Of a DNA stretch of 64,000 nt, positions 27,510-36,065 are shown piece by piece. This DNA comes from Croceicoccus sp. (GTDB taxonomy: Bacteria; Pseudomonadota; Alphaproteobacteria; Sphingomonadales; Sphingomonadaceae). The notes under the pieces are model-generated. The model was not told the origin of the DNA, did no database searches, and was given only the letters and a program-made list of their open reading frames with translations. The translations under genes and the position numbers were made by a program. Location: assembly GCA_002694745.1 (NCBI GenBank), contig NZMY01000014.1:1-64000 (forward strand), read 5' to 3'. Numbering within the stretch: position 1 is the first letter of the stretch; each line of letters begins with the position of its first letter.

Positions 27510-28457
27510 GAAAAGCCCGTCGTCTGAGAAAAGCCCGTCGTCTGAGAAAAAGGCGCTGCGCCGGTCCGCGATGGTCCGGCGCAGGCCTTCGTCCAGCGGG
27601 GTGCGCGCCTGCCAGCCGGTGTCCCGCGCGATTTTCGTGACATCGGCGGCAATGACGGGCGCTTCGCCCGCGCGGTCGGGCAATGCGCCGATCTCGATCA
27701 GATCGGGCCGATCCATGATCGTGCCGATCCGGGTGACGAGGTCGCGCAGGCGGATCGCTTCGCCGCTGGCGACATTATACGCGCCCGATACGCCTGCACC
27801 GGTCAGCGCGGCGATCCCCTCGCCGATATCGTCGACCAGTGCGAAGTCGCGGCGGATCATACCGCTGGCGGTTTTTGCCGGTTCGCCGCGCAGCAGGCTG
27901 TCGATCACCGAAGGCACCAGCCGCGACGCCGCTTCGTTGGGGCCGAACAGATAGAAGATGCGCGCCCACGCCAGCGATTTGCCCAATTGCGCGGCGCGGG
28001 TTGCGGCCATGTCGTGCAATTCCGCCTTTGCCTTGCCGTAGAGCGATTGCGGCGCGATGGGCGTGACACCCTCGCGGCAGGGGTCGTCGCCGGGGGCATA
28101 TTCGGCGCAGCTTCCGCAGGCGGTGACGTGGCGGCCGCCCGATTGCCAGAATTCCTCAAACAGTATCATGCCCGCGTCGCGCCACGCCACATTGTCGGGC
28201 GCGTCCCACAATCCGCCCGGACGGCTGCGCGCCCATGCGGCATGGATCAGCGCGCCCGGACGATGCCGCGTCATCAGCGCGGCGACCGCGTCCCGGTCCA
28301 GCAATTCGGCGCTGTCCCAGACCTCGTCCGCGGGGGCACCCGCGGGGCGCTTTCCGATGGCGACGAAGCGCCGGCCGCTTGCCCGCAAGGCGCGCAGAAT
28401 CGCGCCTCCGACAAAGCCGCTGGCGCCGGTAACCATCACCGATGTCTGCTCATGCAT
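27477..28457 (-). CDS. NAD(P)-dependent SDR, sugar epimerase/4-ketoreductase-like
   Basis: The 326-aa extended SDR has SVMVTGASGFVGGAIL, YGKAKAELHDMAATR as the YxxxK site and IFYLFGPNE. It is probably the second reductase/epimerase of the CDP-sugar route. I start at ATG 28457; an in-frame ATG at 28496 adds 13 residues. The C-terminus is odd: it ends in a six-residue repeat FSDDGL-FSDDGL-FSDD encoded by the 18-bp tandem repeat at 27501-27550, a tail unlikely to be part of the fold. It is divergent from rfbF by 109 bp and convergent with the 26469 gene. Confidence 0.8.
   Translation of the reverse strand: MHEQTSVMVTGASGFVGGAILRALRASGRRFVAIGKRPAGAPADEVWDSAELLDRDAVAALMTRHRPGALIHAAWARSRPGGLWDAPDNVAWRDAGMILFEEFWQSGGRHVTACGSCAEYAPGDDPCREGVTPIAPQSLYGKAKAELHDMAATRAAQLGKSLAWARIFYLFGPNEAASRLVPSVIDSLLRGEPAKTASGMIRRDFALVDDIGEGIAALTGAGVSGAYNVASGEAIRLRDLVTRIGTIMDRPDLIEIGALPDRAGEAPVIAADVTKIARDTGWQARTPLDEGLRRTIADRRSAFFSDDGLFSDDGLFSDDRQGPAQL
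27501..27550. repeat. 18-bp tandem repeat (2.8 copies) at convergent gene ends
   Basis: The unit GTCGTCTGAGAAAAGCCC is present in full at 27501-27518 and 27519-27536 and partly at 27537-27550. Because 18 is a multiple of three, copy changes keep frame in the minus-strand SDR. On the plus strand the first copy supplies the stop codon of the other SDR. Confidence 0.95.
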
Positions 28458-28566
28458 TCGGATTACCCCTGCATTGGACCGCGCGTTAACCCGCATGCCC
28501 CGGCTGTGCGTCTTGCATGGAACCGGGGCAACCGGGTAAATTCAAGTCAGTTGTTGGGGGGCATGT

Positions 28567-29433
28567 ATGAAAGTAGTCATTCTCGCGGGCGGACTTGGCA
28601 CGCGGTTGAGCGAAGAGACATCGGTGCGTCCAAAGCCGATGGTCGAAGTCGGGGGCAAACCGATATTGTGGCACATCATGCGCCATTACGCGCATTTCGG
28701 CCATAAGGAGTTCGTGGTCTGCTGCGGCTACAAGGGCGAGGTCATCAAGGAGTATTTCCTGAACTACCGCTCTATCAGCAGCGATTTTTCCATCGACCTG
28801 GGCAGCGGCAATATCGAATTCCACTCGCCTTCGGACGAGGACTGGAAGGTTACGCTGGTCGATACCGGCGCGGATTCGATGACCGGCGGGCGCGTGCGCC
28901 GCGTGCGCGAGATCATCGGCGACGAGCCTTTCTGCCTGACCTATGGCGACGGCATCTCGACCGTGCCGATCGACGAGCTGGTCGCCTTTCACAAGGCGCA
29001 GGGCAAGTGGGCGACCGTGACCGCTGTGCTGCAGCCGGGCCGCTTCGGCGCATTGGGGATGAGCGAGGACGGGCGCAACGTTACCGGGTTCCGCGAAAAG
29101 GGCATTCATGACGGCGGCCATATCAATGGCGGGTTCTATGTGTGCGAGCCCGAGGTGTTCGACCTGATCGAAGGCGACAGCACGATCTGGGAGCGCGATC
29201 CGATGGAGCGGCTGGTCGAGCTGAACCAGCTGACCGCGTTCCGGCACGACAAGTTCTGGCAGTGCATGGATACGCTGCGCGACAAGACCTATCTCGAGGA
29301 ATTGTGGGCGCAGCCGGATTGCCCGTGGCGGCAGGTCTATGCCAAGCCGCGCCGCATCGTCGAAGCCGTGACGGTTGGGGAGCCTGTGAACACGGTCCCT
29401 TTTGAACCGCGCATGCGGCAGGTCGCGAGCTAA
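28567..29433 (+). CDS. rfbF: Glucose-1-phosphate cytidylyltransferase
   Basis: The 288-aa nucleotidyltransferase makes CDP-glucose from CTP and glucose-1-phosphate. The nucleotide loop is VVILAGGLGTRLSEETSVRP, with KPMVEVGGKPILWHIM following. YGDGISTVPIDELVAFH, GGFYVCEPEVFDLI and WQCMDTLRDKTYLEELW are specific for RfbF rather than RmlA. It commits glucose to CDP-activated, usually deoxy or branched, sugars. CDP-glucose 4,6-dehydratase (rfbG), the next usual enzyme, is not in the window. GGGGGG lies a few bases before the ATG. Confidence 0.93.
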   Translation: MKVVILAGGLGTRLSEETSVRPKPMVEVGGKPILWHIMRHYAHFGHKEFVVCCGYKGEVIKEYFLNYRSISSDFSIDLGSGNIEFHSPSDEDWKVTLVDTGADSMTGGRVRRVREIIGDEPFCLTYGDGISTVPIDELVAFHKAQGKWATVTAVLQPGRFGALGMSEDGRNVTGFREKGIHDGGHINGGFYVCEPEVFDLIEGDSTIWERDPMERLVELNQLTAFRHDKFWQCMDTLRDKTYLEELWAQPDCPWRQVYAKPRRIVEAVTVGEPVNTVPFEPRMRQVAS

Positions 29434-29480
29434 ACCTGGCCCCCGCCGGGCCTGGCGACCGCGTCAGGCGTAACGGGGCG

Positions 29481-29915
29481 TCAGGTGAAACGGGCGAAGG
29501 GGTTCGGGCACACATCGGGCAGCGCGATATATTCCACCGGCTCCCTGGCAGAGGACCGGTGGAAGAAGTTCGACCCCAGCATGAAATTGGTCATCACGCG
29601 GCGGGTGAAGGTCTCGTAAGGGCCTTCCCCGCCCAGCGCCATGTCCAGCCCGGCAAATCCGGCCAGCTGCTGCATATACATCAGCGCCTCGACCTTGCCG
29701 GTATCCGCCTCGCGCGGGGCATAGTCGGCGGCAAAGGCCTCGGCCGCGCCGGGCGCGATCGGTTCGCCGGGTAGGTAGTGGCAAACCATATCGGCGTAGA
29801 AATCTTCCATCGTCGCCGATGCGACAAAGGCGCCGCCGCCCGCCACCACCAGCGCACCCGCGCCGCCGCCGATGAGCGCGTTCCTGCGCGAGATTTTCGG
29901 AATGAATTTCGCCAT
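29481..29915 (-). CDS. Tat-signal small subunit of a GMC-type sugar dehydrogenase (gluconate 2-dehydrogenase subunit 3-like)
   Basis: The 144-aa protein begins MAKFIPKISRRNALIGGGAG, with a twin-arginine motif SRRNALIG followed by a hydrophobic stretch and an AxA-like site. The mature part (EDFYADMVCHYLPGEP, ALMYMQQLAGFAGL, VMTNFMLGSNFFH) has the helical look of small subunits that accompany GMC dehydrogenases. In such enzymes the small subunit carries the signal-less flavoprotein through the Tat system. It follows the GMC gene by 5 bp. I chose ATG 29915 over the long open frame to 30095, which lies inside the GMC gene. No cytochrome c subunit is present. Confidence 0.7.
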   Translation of the reverse strand: MAKFIPKISRRNALIGGGAGALVVAGGGAFVASATMEDFYADMVCHYLPGEPIAPGAAEAFAADYAPREADTGKVEALMYMQQLAGFAGLDMALGGEGPYETFTRRVMTNFMLGSNFFHRSSAREPVEYIALPDVCPNPFARFT

Positions 29916-29920
29916 GATCG

Positions 29921-31381
29921 CTACCCCACCAGCCTTTCCGCCGATCGCAGCGACATGGCCGCCGCGGTCAGCGTGGGATTGACGCTTCCGCTTGTCGGGA
30001 AGGTCGATGTGCCCACCACCACCAGATTGCGCACCGCGTGGCTGACCAGATCGCTGTCGACCACCGAATTGTCGATGCCGGTGCCCATGCGGCAAGTGCC
30101 CTGCACATGGCCCAGCGTCGGCCAGATCTTCGGCCCGCGAATCTCCTCGACCGGCAGCGGCGACAATATGTCGGGCAGACGGCTCATCGCGTGGTTCAGC
30201 GTATTGTGCGCATAATCGGACCAGTGCCCGAACTTCACCGCGGGCACGTCGCCCCCGTCGTCAAACACGCCGTTCTCATAGCTCAGATGATCCTCGACAT
30301 AGAGGCCCAGCGGCAGGGACTGACGCCAGCGGCCCGGCGGATCGAGCCGCATGCCGTGGTCGAAACCGTTCTTGAAGATCACGAAACTGGTGCCGCGGTC
30401 CTTTGTGCGCCCTTCCTTCAGCAGCGTCAGGTTCATCGCGGTGGTCGCGGTGCCGCCGTCGTAATGGTCCAGCCCGTCGAGATAGACCTCGACATTGGCG
30501 AGCATCTTTTCGCCCAGATAGCGGCCCACGCCGTGCCCGCCGATGCCCGAACGCAGCATGATGAACGGCGACCACAGCGCATTCGCGCCCAGCACGCACA
30601 GGTCGCACGAAGCCTTGTAGTCCTTTGCGCCGTGGCGGAACTGCACCGACTTCACCACCCCGTCCGCGGTATCGAGCATCTGCACCTCGGCATCCACCAC
30701 GATCGAGACGGCGGGATGCGACAGCACGTTGCGGAACCCGTTGAGCGCGTTGAACTTCGCATCGACGGGGCACAGATGGCAGCGCGAGGTGGAGCAGCAG
30801 CGATTGCGGCTGCTGTCTTCCGACTGCTGCGAAAGCTTGGCCGTGGGCATCGGGTAATGCAGGTGACCGGGCTTTTCGCGCATCATCCGGTCGGCGGTGG
30901 TCATGTGGTGATGCGGCTGCGGGTATGGCGCGGTGCCGGGGTAATGCTCTTCCAGCTCGTCCGAGCCGGCGATCAGCATCTTGCGTTCGGCCTGCTGAAA
31001 ATAAGGCACCAGATCGTCATAGCCGATCGGCCAGTCGACGCCGGTGCCCGTCATCGAATGGATGCGGAAATCGTCGGGATGCAGCCGCGGGGTCAGCGCC
31101 CACCAGCAATTGCTGCTGCCGCCCAGCCCGATCGTATAGGCCCATTCCTTGTCGAATTCGCCGATATTGCGATAGGTGCCGTGGTTGTCGATATCGGAAT
31201 TCTGCAGGTGCCGCAGCTGCCAGTCATGGCTGTTATAGCCGCCCTTTTCGACGATCAGCACGCGGTCGTCCGGCCGTTCCTCCAGATATTTTTCTAGAAA
31301 AAACAGCGATCCCATGCCCGAGCCGACGACGATCACGTCCCAGCTGTTCGAAGCGGCTTTGTCTGTGTCGATGAAATTCAT
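29921..31381 (-). CDS. GMC family FAD-dependent oxidoreductase
   Basis: The 486-aa flavoprotein has an N-terminal Rossmann motif VIVVGSGMGSLFFLEKYLEE, the GMC segment GLGGSSNCWWALTPRLHP, a Cys-rich SRNRCCSTSRCHLCPVDAKF and the catalytic His in GHVQGTCRMG. The C-terminal GMC Asn/His region is SGSVNPTLTAAAMSL. It has no signal peptide, and the Tat partner gene follows 5 bp later. The best guess is oxidation of a sugar or sugar alcohol, possibly in the periplasm. I start at ATG 31381 (MNFIDTDK). The four closely spaced Cys (CC, C, C) resemble the Fe-S-like motif of fructose dehydrogenase-type GMC enzymes, but this is uncertain. Confidence 0.85.
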   Translation of the reverse strand: MNFIDTDKAASNSWDVIVVGSGMGSLFFLEKYLEERPDDRVLIVEKGGYNSHDWQLRHLQNSDIDNHGTYRNIGEFDKEWAYTIGLGGSSNCWWALTPRLHPDDFRIHSMTGTGVDWPIGYDDLVPYFQQAERKMLIAGSDELEEHYPGTAPYPQPHHHMTTADRMMREKPGHLHYPMPTAKLSQQSEDSSRNRCCSTSRCHLCPVDAKFNALNGFRNVLSHPAVSIVVDAEVQMLDTADGVVKSVQFRHGAKDYKASCDLCVLGANALWSPFIMLRSGIGGHGVGRYLGEKMLANVEVYLDGLDHYDGGTATTAMNLTLLKEGRTKDRGTSFVIFKNGFDHGMRLDPPGRWRQSLPLGLYVEDHLSYENGVFDDGGDVPAVKFGHWSDYAHNTLNHAMSRLPDILSPLPVEEIRGPKIWPTLGHVQGTCRMGTGIDNSVVDSDLVSHAVRNLVVVGTSTFPTSGSVNPTLTAAAMSLRSAERLVG

Positions 31382-31451
31382 CGCTGTTGATCCTTTCTGG
31401 ACCGACGGCCGCAAGTTACTCCTGCCTGTTGCCACCCTTGTTCATGATAGG

Positions 31452-32438
31452 TCAGCCCGCTTCCGCCGGGCTGTTCTGCCTTTCGGCCACTTCGGACGAG
31501 AACACCAGGATCCCGTCCTCCGGCTTTTCGCCGATGTCGTATTTCGCCACCACCTCGTCGGCCAGCGGCGCCTCGTCGCTCATCCGGCGGAAATCGCGCA
31601 GCGCGGTGCCGGTTGAGCCATTGTCGACATTGAGCGCGCCCAGACCGTCCGCGACATGATCGCCATCGACAATACGAAAGTCGATGCTGAACCGGGTCAT
31701 TCCCGTCACATTGTCCGATGTCGCATGCAGCTGGTTGGCCGAGAAGATCACCGCGCCGCCCACCGGCAGCGTCACCTGCACCGCGGCGGGGTGATCCAGC
31801 GGGGCAAAGGGCTGCGGGATGCCGCGCTTGTCCTCGCCCTGCTTGTGCTCTGCCGCCTTCAGGCGGCCGCGCGCATTCCACGCATAGATGTTGAAATCGT
31901 CCGACGAATTCTCGACCCCCGTCTCGACATAATGCGGGTAGAATTCCATCGAGCATTCGCGGCTCATCGGGAAGATCGGCAGCCAGAACTGGATCTGCTG
32001 CATCGGCGCGGACCACCACGTATCGCGGTGCGGCGGCTGCTTGTGCCCCACGCCGGAGGTGAGATAGCCGTCGCTCGACACCACGCGCATGCGCGGCACG
32101 TCGAGGAAGGTGCGGCTGGTATCGAAGCCCAGCTCTTCCAGATACTGCTTTTGCAGCACGCGGGTCTGCGGATCGTGGATGAAGCGCGGTTTGACCGCGG
32201 CGGCGCGCGCGACGAAATCGTCGACCGACAGATGGTGCTGCGCGGTGCGCGGATCGTGGGGCGCAAAGGCTTCCTCCACCATGCGCTGCGCATGTTCGCA
32301 CAGCGCGATGCTGGCAGGCGTGGGCGGCAGCAGGTTGAGCTGGCCGCGATAGATCGCCTTTTCCTCGTCCTCGATCGAGCCATTGAGGCCCACCGTCACG
32401 GCGATCGTGTGCCGGTCATTGGGGCGGGCGTTGGTCAT
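31452..32438 (-). CDS. Fe(II)/2-oxoglutarate-dependent dioxygenase-like protein (phytanoyl-CoA dioxygenase fold)
   Basis: The 328-aa protein shows a facial triad candidate: His137-x-Asp139 in PPHRDTWW and His238 in ANQLHATSDN. A following Arg in MTRFSIDFR would bind the 2-oxoglutarate carboxylate. Spacing suits PhyH/PKHD-like oxygenases. The substrate is unknown; hydroxylation of a sugar or glycan precursor would fit the neighbours. ATG 32438 overlaps the DUF707 gene stop as ATGA. The GMC gene follows 70 bp later. Confidence 0.75.
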   Translation of the reverse strand: MTNARPNDRHTIAVTVGLNGSIEDEEKAIYRGQLNLLPPTPASIALCEHAQRMVEEAFAPHDPRTAQHHLSVDDFVARAAAVKPRFIHDPQTRVLQKQYLEELGFDTSRTFLDVPRMRVVSSDGYLTSGVGHKQPPHRDTWWSAPMQQIQFWLPIFPMSRECSMEFYPHYVETGVENSSDDFNIYAWNARGRLKAAEHKQGEDKRGIPQPFAPLDHPAAVQVTLPVGGAVIFSANQLHATSDNVTGMTRFSIDFRIVDGDHVADGLGALNVDNGSTGTALRDFRRMSDEAPLADEVVAKYDIGEKPEDGILVFSSEVAERQNSPAEAG

Positions 32439-33337
32439 AGCGATGCCTCTTTCCTGTTGAGCGAGCGCGCGGGCTGCGGCACGTAATTCGCCTCTGTCAC
32501 GGCGCGCACGAACATGCCCAGCCCTGACCGCAGCGTATGGGGCGTGTCGCGATAGCGCCAGCAATTGGCGACCAGGCTGACCCCGTTGGCGATTCGCGCG
32601 CGCGCCGCGCTGATGCGGCGGCCTTTGCGGTCGATCCCGCCATAGACCATCATTTTGTCGGGAATATTGTCATAGCTGCCGATCAGCGCTTCCATCTCGG
32701 CATGGGGGCCCATCGCTTCCTTGGCGAAATCCTTGTAGATGCCGCCGGTCGCGTGGGGGCGCGTGTGGACCATCGAAATCTCGTCGATGATGGCCGATTT
32801 ATAGGCCGGGTCGGGCATGGTCACCGTCCAGATCCGGTCCATCCCCCAGCCCGATTTCACGCGCGCCATGCGCGGCATGAAGGTCTTGAGGTAATCGGTG
32901 CGGATCGCGGTCGCCATGCATTCGACGAAGTTCGAAAAGCGCAGCTTCGTCCTCTTGCACTGCAGCAGTATCGGATAGCAGAAGTAGCTGTCGGGATGCA
33001 GAGAGGGCTGGGCCAGCAGCAGGCCGTGCTCCTCGCAGATCTCGAAATAGCGGTTGAGATCCTGCTTGGTGAAGATCAGATCGTCGTCCATGAACGCGAT
33101 ATAGCGGTACCGGTCCATCAGTTCGGGATTGGCGGAGAGATAGCGATAGACGCTGTCCCATTTCGTTCCCTTGTCGATCGACACGGGCAGATCGCCGTCC
33201 GCGCCGATGTCGGGATCGTCGATCCACTGGCTGACCTGCAGGTCCCAGCTGCGCGGACCCGGGCCCTTCAGCCAGTCGTGGTGCAGCGAGGTCTTGCCGC
33301 CGCGCACGAAGACGAGATGGTCGCGCTTGCCGCTCAT
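32435..33337 (-). CDS. DUF707-like putative glycosyltransferase
   Basis: The 300-aa protein resembles DUF707: RYIAFMDDDLIFTKQDLNRY contains a DxD-type Asp84-86 site, followed by SGWGMDRIWT and SAIIDEISMVHTRP. These fit a GT-A fold with a DD(D) metal site and a downstream GW(G)xD catalytic element. The family has no established activity that I know of. Its ATG overlaps the upstream flavoprotein stop, and its stop overlaps the downstream oxygenase start, so three proteins are translationally coupled. ATG 33337 was preferred over 33466, which lies within the flavoprotein gene. Confidence 0.7.
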   Translation of the reverse strand: MSGKRDHLVFVRGGKTSLHHDWLKGPGPRSWDLQVSQWIDDPDIGADGDLPVSIDKGTKWDSVYRYLSANPELMDRYRYIAFMDDDLIFTKQDLNRYFEICEEHGLLLAQPSLHPDSYFCYPILLQCKRTKLRFSNFVECMATAIRTDYLKTFMPRMARVKSGWGMDRIWTVTMPDPAYKSAIIDEISMVHTRPHATGGIYKDFAKEAMGPHAEMEALIGSYDNIPDKMMVYGGIDRKGRRISAARARIANGVSLVANCWRYRDTPHTLRSGLGMFVRAVTEANYVPQPARSLNRKEASL

Positions 33338-34692
33338 AGCACGCCTCCCGCGATAGTGCCGCGTTCGGGGGCCGACAGCCGCTCCAGCGCCTTGCGTGCG
33401 GCATGTTCGCCGCTGGTGAAGGCCTGGTCGGTCCAGATATAGCCCCAGTCGCCAAAGCGCCCGCAATAGGCGATGCCGATGTCGTCGAGGTAGTCGTGGA
33501 TCAACTTCACCGCCGCCGGACGGTCATGGTCGAAGATGATATTGGCATAGGGCGCGACGATGGTGCTGGTGTGGTTCACCTGCTCGCGGCTGTCGATCAG
33601 CCCGGCCCGCAGCAGCCCGTCGATCACCGGTTCGATATAGGCGTCGGCGGGCTTTGTGCGCGGTTTCCATTTCTTCGAGAAATAGACCTCGGCCTGCAGC
33701 GCGCTGCACTCCTTGGGCGCGACATTGGGCGAGAAGTTCGACGGGTAGGACAGCCGCGCGAAGCAGATGTCCTCGTCATAGAAATAGGTCCAGTGCGCGT
33801 CCTTGATGAAGGGCTTGGTCACGCCGATATTGACCAGCACCACCTCGGTGCAGGCGAGCTTTTCCGCCGCCGCCTTCACATCGTCGGGTGCGCCCTTGAT
33901 CATGGGGATCAGGCTGGGCAGCGCGACCGAGGAGACCAGCGCGTCATAGGGTGTCACCCGCCCGTCGCTCATCGTCAGTGTGCGGGCGGCGGGGTCGATG
34001 GCCACGATCTCGGAATTAACCTCAAGGTTCGCGCGTTCGCGAAAGCCGTTGAGGTAGGACACGAAGCCGCCATGCGTCGGATAGCGGAAGTGGTCGACGT
34101 AATGGACGTCGGGCGATTTCTTGTCGAGCGCTCCCACCAGCACCTGTTCGAGCGTGGGGCGATAGAGCCGCGGGCCGAGCCAGTCGGTCGTCAGGTTCTT
34201 CGCCTCGGTCGAATGGTATTTCTTGGTGTATTCCATCGGGAAGGTGCGCGCGAAACCCTCTCCGAAGGCGGCGAGGAGCCAGTCCTCGTAATTCTCGATC
34301 CGCGCGTCCTCGATCGGGGTTTTCGTCGCCTCGACGAAATCCTTGATGCATTTGACGACGAGTTCGGTGGGCAGGCCGTGCAGGCTGGTCTGCGCGGGAT
34401 GCTTGATGAAGTGGCCCTGCCAGAAATTGTCGACATAGGCGCGCAGCTTTTCGAACGTGCCGCCCAGCGAATCGGCGAACAGTTCCTGAAGGCGCTTGTC
34501 CTCGGTAAACGAGATATGCGGGCCTTCGTCGAACAGATAGCCGTCGTCATAGGCATGGGTCGAGGTATGCCCCCCGTGGACGGGACGCTTCTCATAGATC
34601 GTCGCATCGACATTCTCGCCCGACAGTGCGTGCGAGGCGCCGAAACCGGCGAAACCTGATCCGATGATGGCAATTTTCGGCTTGCTGGCCAT
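33334..34692 (-). CDS. FAD-dependent UDP-galactopyranose-mutase-like / amine-oxidase-fold flavoprotein
   Basis: The 452-aa protein has a dinucleotide-binding motif IAIIGSGFAGFGASHAL followed by YEKRPVHGGH and DEGPHISF, as in UGM and protoporphyrinogen-oxidase-like proteins. The middle region contains the aromatic and charged stretch EYTKKYHSTEAKNLTTDWLG. The C-terminus has the FAD-closing YCGRFGDWGYIWTDQAFTSG. UGM converts pyranose to furanose sugars, and a related mutase or oxidase role on a nucleotide sugar is plausible here. It is distinct enough from classical Glf that I do not assign that symbol. It starts 14 bp after the C-methyltransferase stop. Confidence 0.75.
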   Translation of the reverse strand: MASKPKIAIIGSGFAGFGASHALSGENVDATIYEKRPVHGGHTSTHAYDDGYLFDEGPHISFTEDKRLQELFADSLGGTFEKLRAYVDNFWQGHFIKHPAQTSLHGLPTELVVKCIKDFVEATKTPIEDARIENYEDWLLAAFGEGFARTFPMEYTKKYHSTEAKNLTTDWLGPRLYRPTLEQVLVGALDKKSPDVHYVDHFRYPTHGGFVSYLNGFRERANLEVNSEIVAIDPAARTLTMSDGRVTPYDALVSSVALPSLIPMIKGAPDDVKAAAEKLACTEVVLVNIGVTKPFIKDAHWTYFYDEDICFARLSYPSNFSPNVAPKECSALQAEVYFSKKWKPRTKPADAYIEPVIDGLLRAGLIDSREQVNHTSTIVAPYANIIFDHDRPAAVKLIHDYLDDIGIAYCGRFGDWGYIWTDQAFTSGEHAARKALERLSAPERGTIAGGVL

Positions 34693-34705
34693 TCGTGCTG
34701 CGCCC

Positions 34706-36007
34706 TTAGTCCTCGATTGTCGCCATCGGGACGGGAACGATGAACTTGCCGCCCCAGTCGCGCACTGCCGCCATCTGGTCCTTGATTTCGTCCTTCAGGT
34801 TCCAGGGCAGGATAAGGACATAATCGGGCCGTGTGTTCAGGATCTCGCCGGGGTCCAGAATCGGCACACGCACGCCGGGAAACAGGCAGCCCTTCTTGGC
34901 GGGCGAGCGGTCGACGGTGTAATCGATGAAATCGGCATCCACCCCGCAATAGTTGAGCAAGGTCACGCCCTTGGCCGGCGCGCCATAGCCGACGATGGTC
35001 TTGCCCTGCCTTTTCAGTTTCAGCAGCAATTCGAGCAGCGCGAATTTCGTGTCGAGGATATCCGCCCGCCACGCGCGATAGGTGGCCGGCTTGTCGAGGC
35101 CGTATTCCAGCTCCTCGTTCCGCATCGCGTCGAGCGACAGCTCGTTCGGGCGGGCCGACTCCTGACGGCAGACGAAGAAGCGCACCGATCCGCCATGCGT
35201 CGGCAGGCTGTCGACCGCGAACACGCGCAGGCCGCATGCCTCGAACAGGCGCTCCGCCGCGATCAGCGACAGATACGAGAAATGCTCGTGATAGATCGTG
35301 TCGAACTGGCGGCCCTGCATCAGGCGCAGCAGGTGCTGCACCTCGAAAGTGGCGACGCCTTCGGGTTTCAGGATGGCAGCGATGCCGCGCACGAAATCAT
35401 TGATGTCGGGCACATGGGCGAGGACATTATTAGCGGTGACGAGGTCGGCCTGCCAGCCGCGTGCGGCCAGCGACTTGCCATATGCCTCGGTCATGAACTC
35501 GATATCGACGTCGAGGCCCAGCTTGCGCGCGGCCTGAGCCGGACCGGCGGTGGGTTCGACGCCGAAGCAGGGGATGCCTGCCTCTTTCACATATTGCAGC
35601 AGATAGCCGTCGTTGCAGGCGACCTCGACGACCTTGCTGTCCGCCGTCAGTCCGAAACGGTCGATGACCATGTCGACATAGGCCTTGGCGTGGGCCAGCC
35701 ATGTCGTCGAATGTGACGAGAAATAGGTATAGTCGGCGCGGAAGATCGCATCGGCGGGCAGCACGTCGTCCGCCTGCGCCAGCCAGCAGTTTCCGCATAC
35801 GCGCACCGCCAGCGGATAGGTCGCCTCAGGGTCGTTCACCCGGTCGGCCGTGATGAGGTCGTTGGCGATCGGGCTGTGGCCCAGATCAGCCAGCACGATG
35901 TCGAGAGGCGCGGCGCAATGGCGGCATTTCGTGCCGCGCGCCTGCGTCGTCGCCCTTTGGCCACCATGGGGATCGCTTTCGACCGCCGCTGTGCCGCCCA
36001 TGTTCAT
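34706..36007 (-). CDS. Nucleotide-sugar C-methyltransferase (TylCIII type)
   Basis: The 433-aa SAM-dependent enzyme has the three-part layout of sugar 3-C-methyltransferases. The N-terminal zinc domain has CRHC near residue 27 and CGNCWLAQ near 70. The SAM domain shows VVEVACNDGYLLQYV and FDTIYHEHFSYLSL. The C-terminal domain includes LPTHGGSVRFFVC and GYGAPAKGVTLLNYCG. HEHFSY holds the catalytic His pair of TylC3-like enzymes. The product would be a C-branched sugar. The start is uncertain between ATG 36007 and 36001; an upstream frame to 36109 overlaps the preceding gene. It heads a six-gene minus-strand unit with only short gaps. Confidence 0.85.
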   Translation of the reverse strand: MNMGGTAAVESDPHGGQRATTQARGTKCRHCAAPLDIVLADLGHSPIANDLITADRVNDPEATYPLAVRVCGNCWLAQADDVLPADAIFRADYTYFSSHSTTWLAHAKAYVDMVIDRFGLTADSKVVEVACNDGYLLQYVKEAGIPCFGVEPTAGPAQAARKLGLDVDIEFMTEAYGKSLAARGWQADLVTANNVLAHVPDINDFVRGIAAILKPEGVATFEVQHLLRLMQGRQFDTIYHEHFSYLSLIAAERLFEACGLRVFAVDSLPTHGGSVRFFVCRQESARPNELSLDAMRNEELEYGLDKPATYRAWRADILDTKFALLELLLKLKRQGKTIVGYGAPAKGVTLLNYCGVDADFIDYTVDRSPAKKGCLFPGVRVPILDPGEILNTRPDYVLILPWNLKDEIKDQMAAVRDWGGKFIVPVPMATIED

Positions 36008-36065
36008 TCTGTCTGCAACCCCCCGGTTTGATAATGCGATAATGGCGCCGCGCTGGGCGCATCCG

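Noticed and set aside
27501..27550. Possible CRISPR-like or mobile repeat
   Set aside because: The units are directly adjacent with no spacers and only 2.8 copies, so it is a simple tandem repeat.
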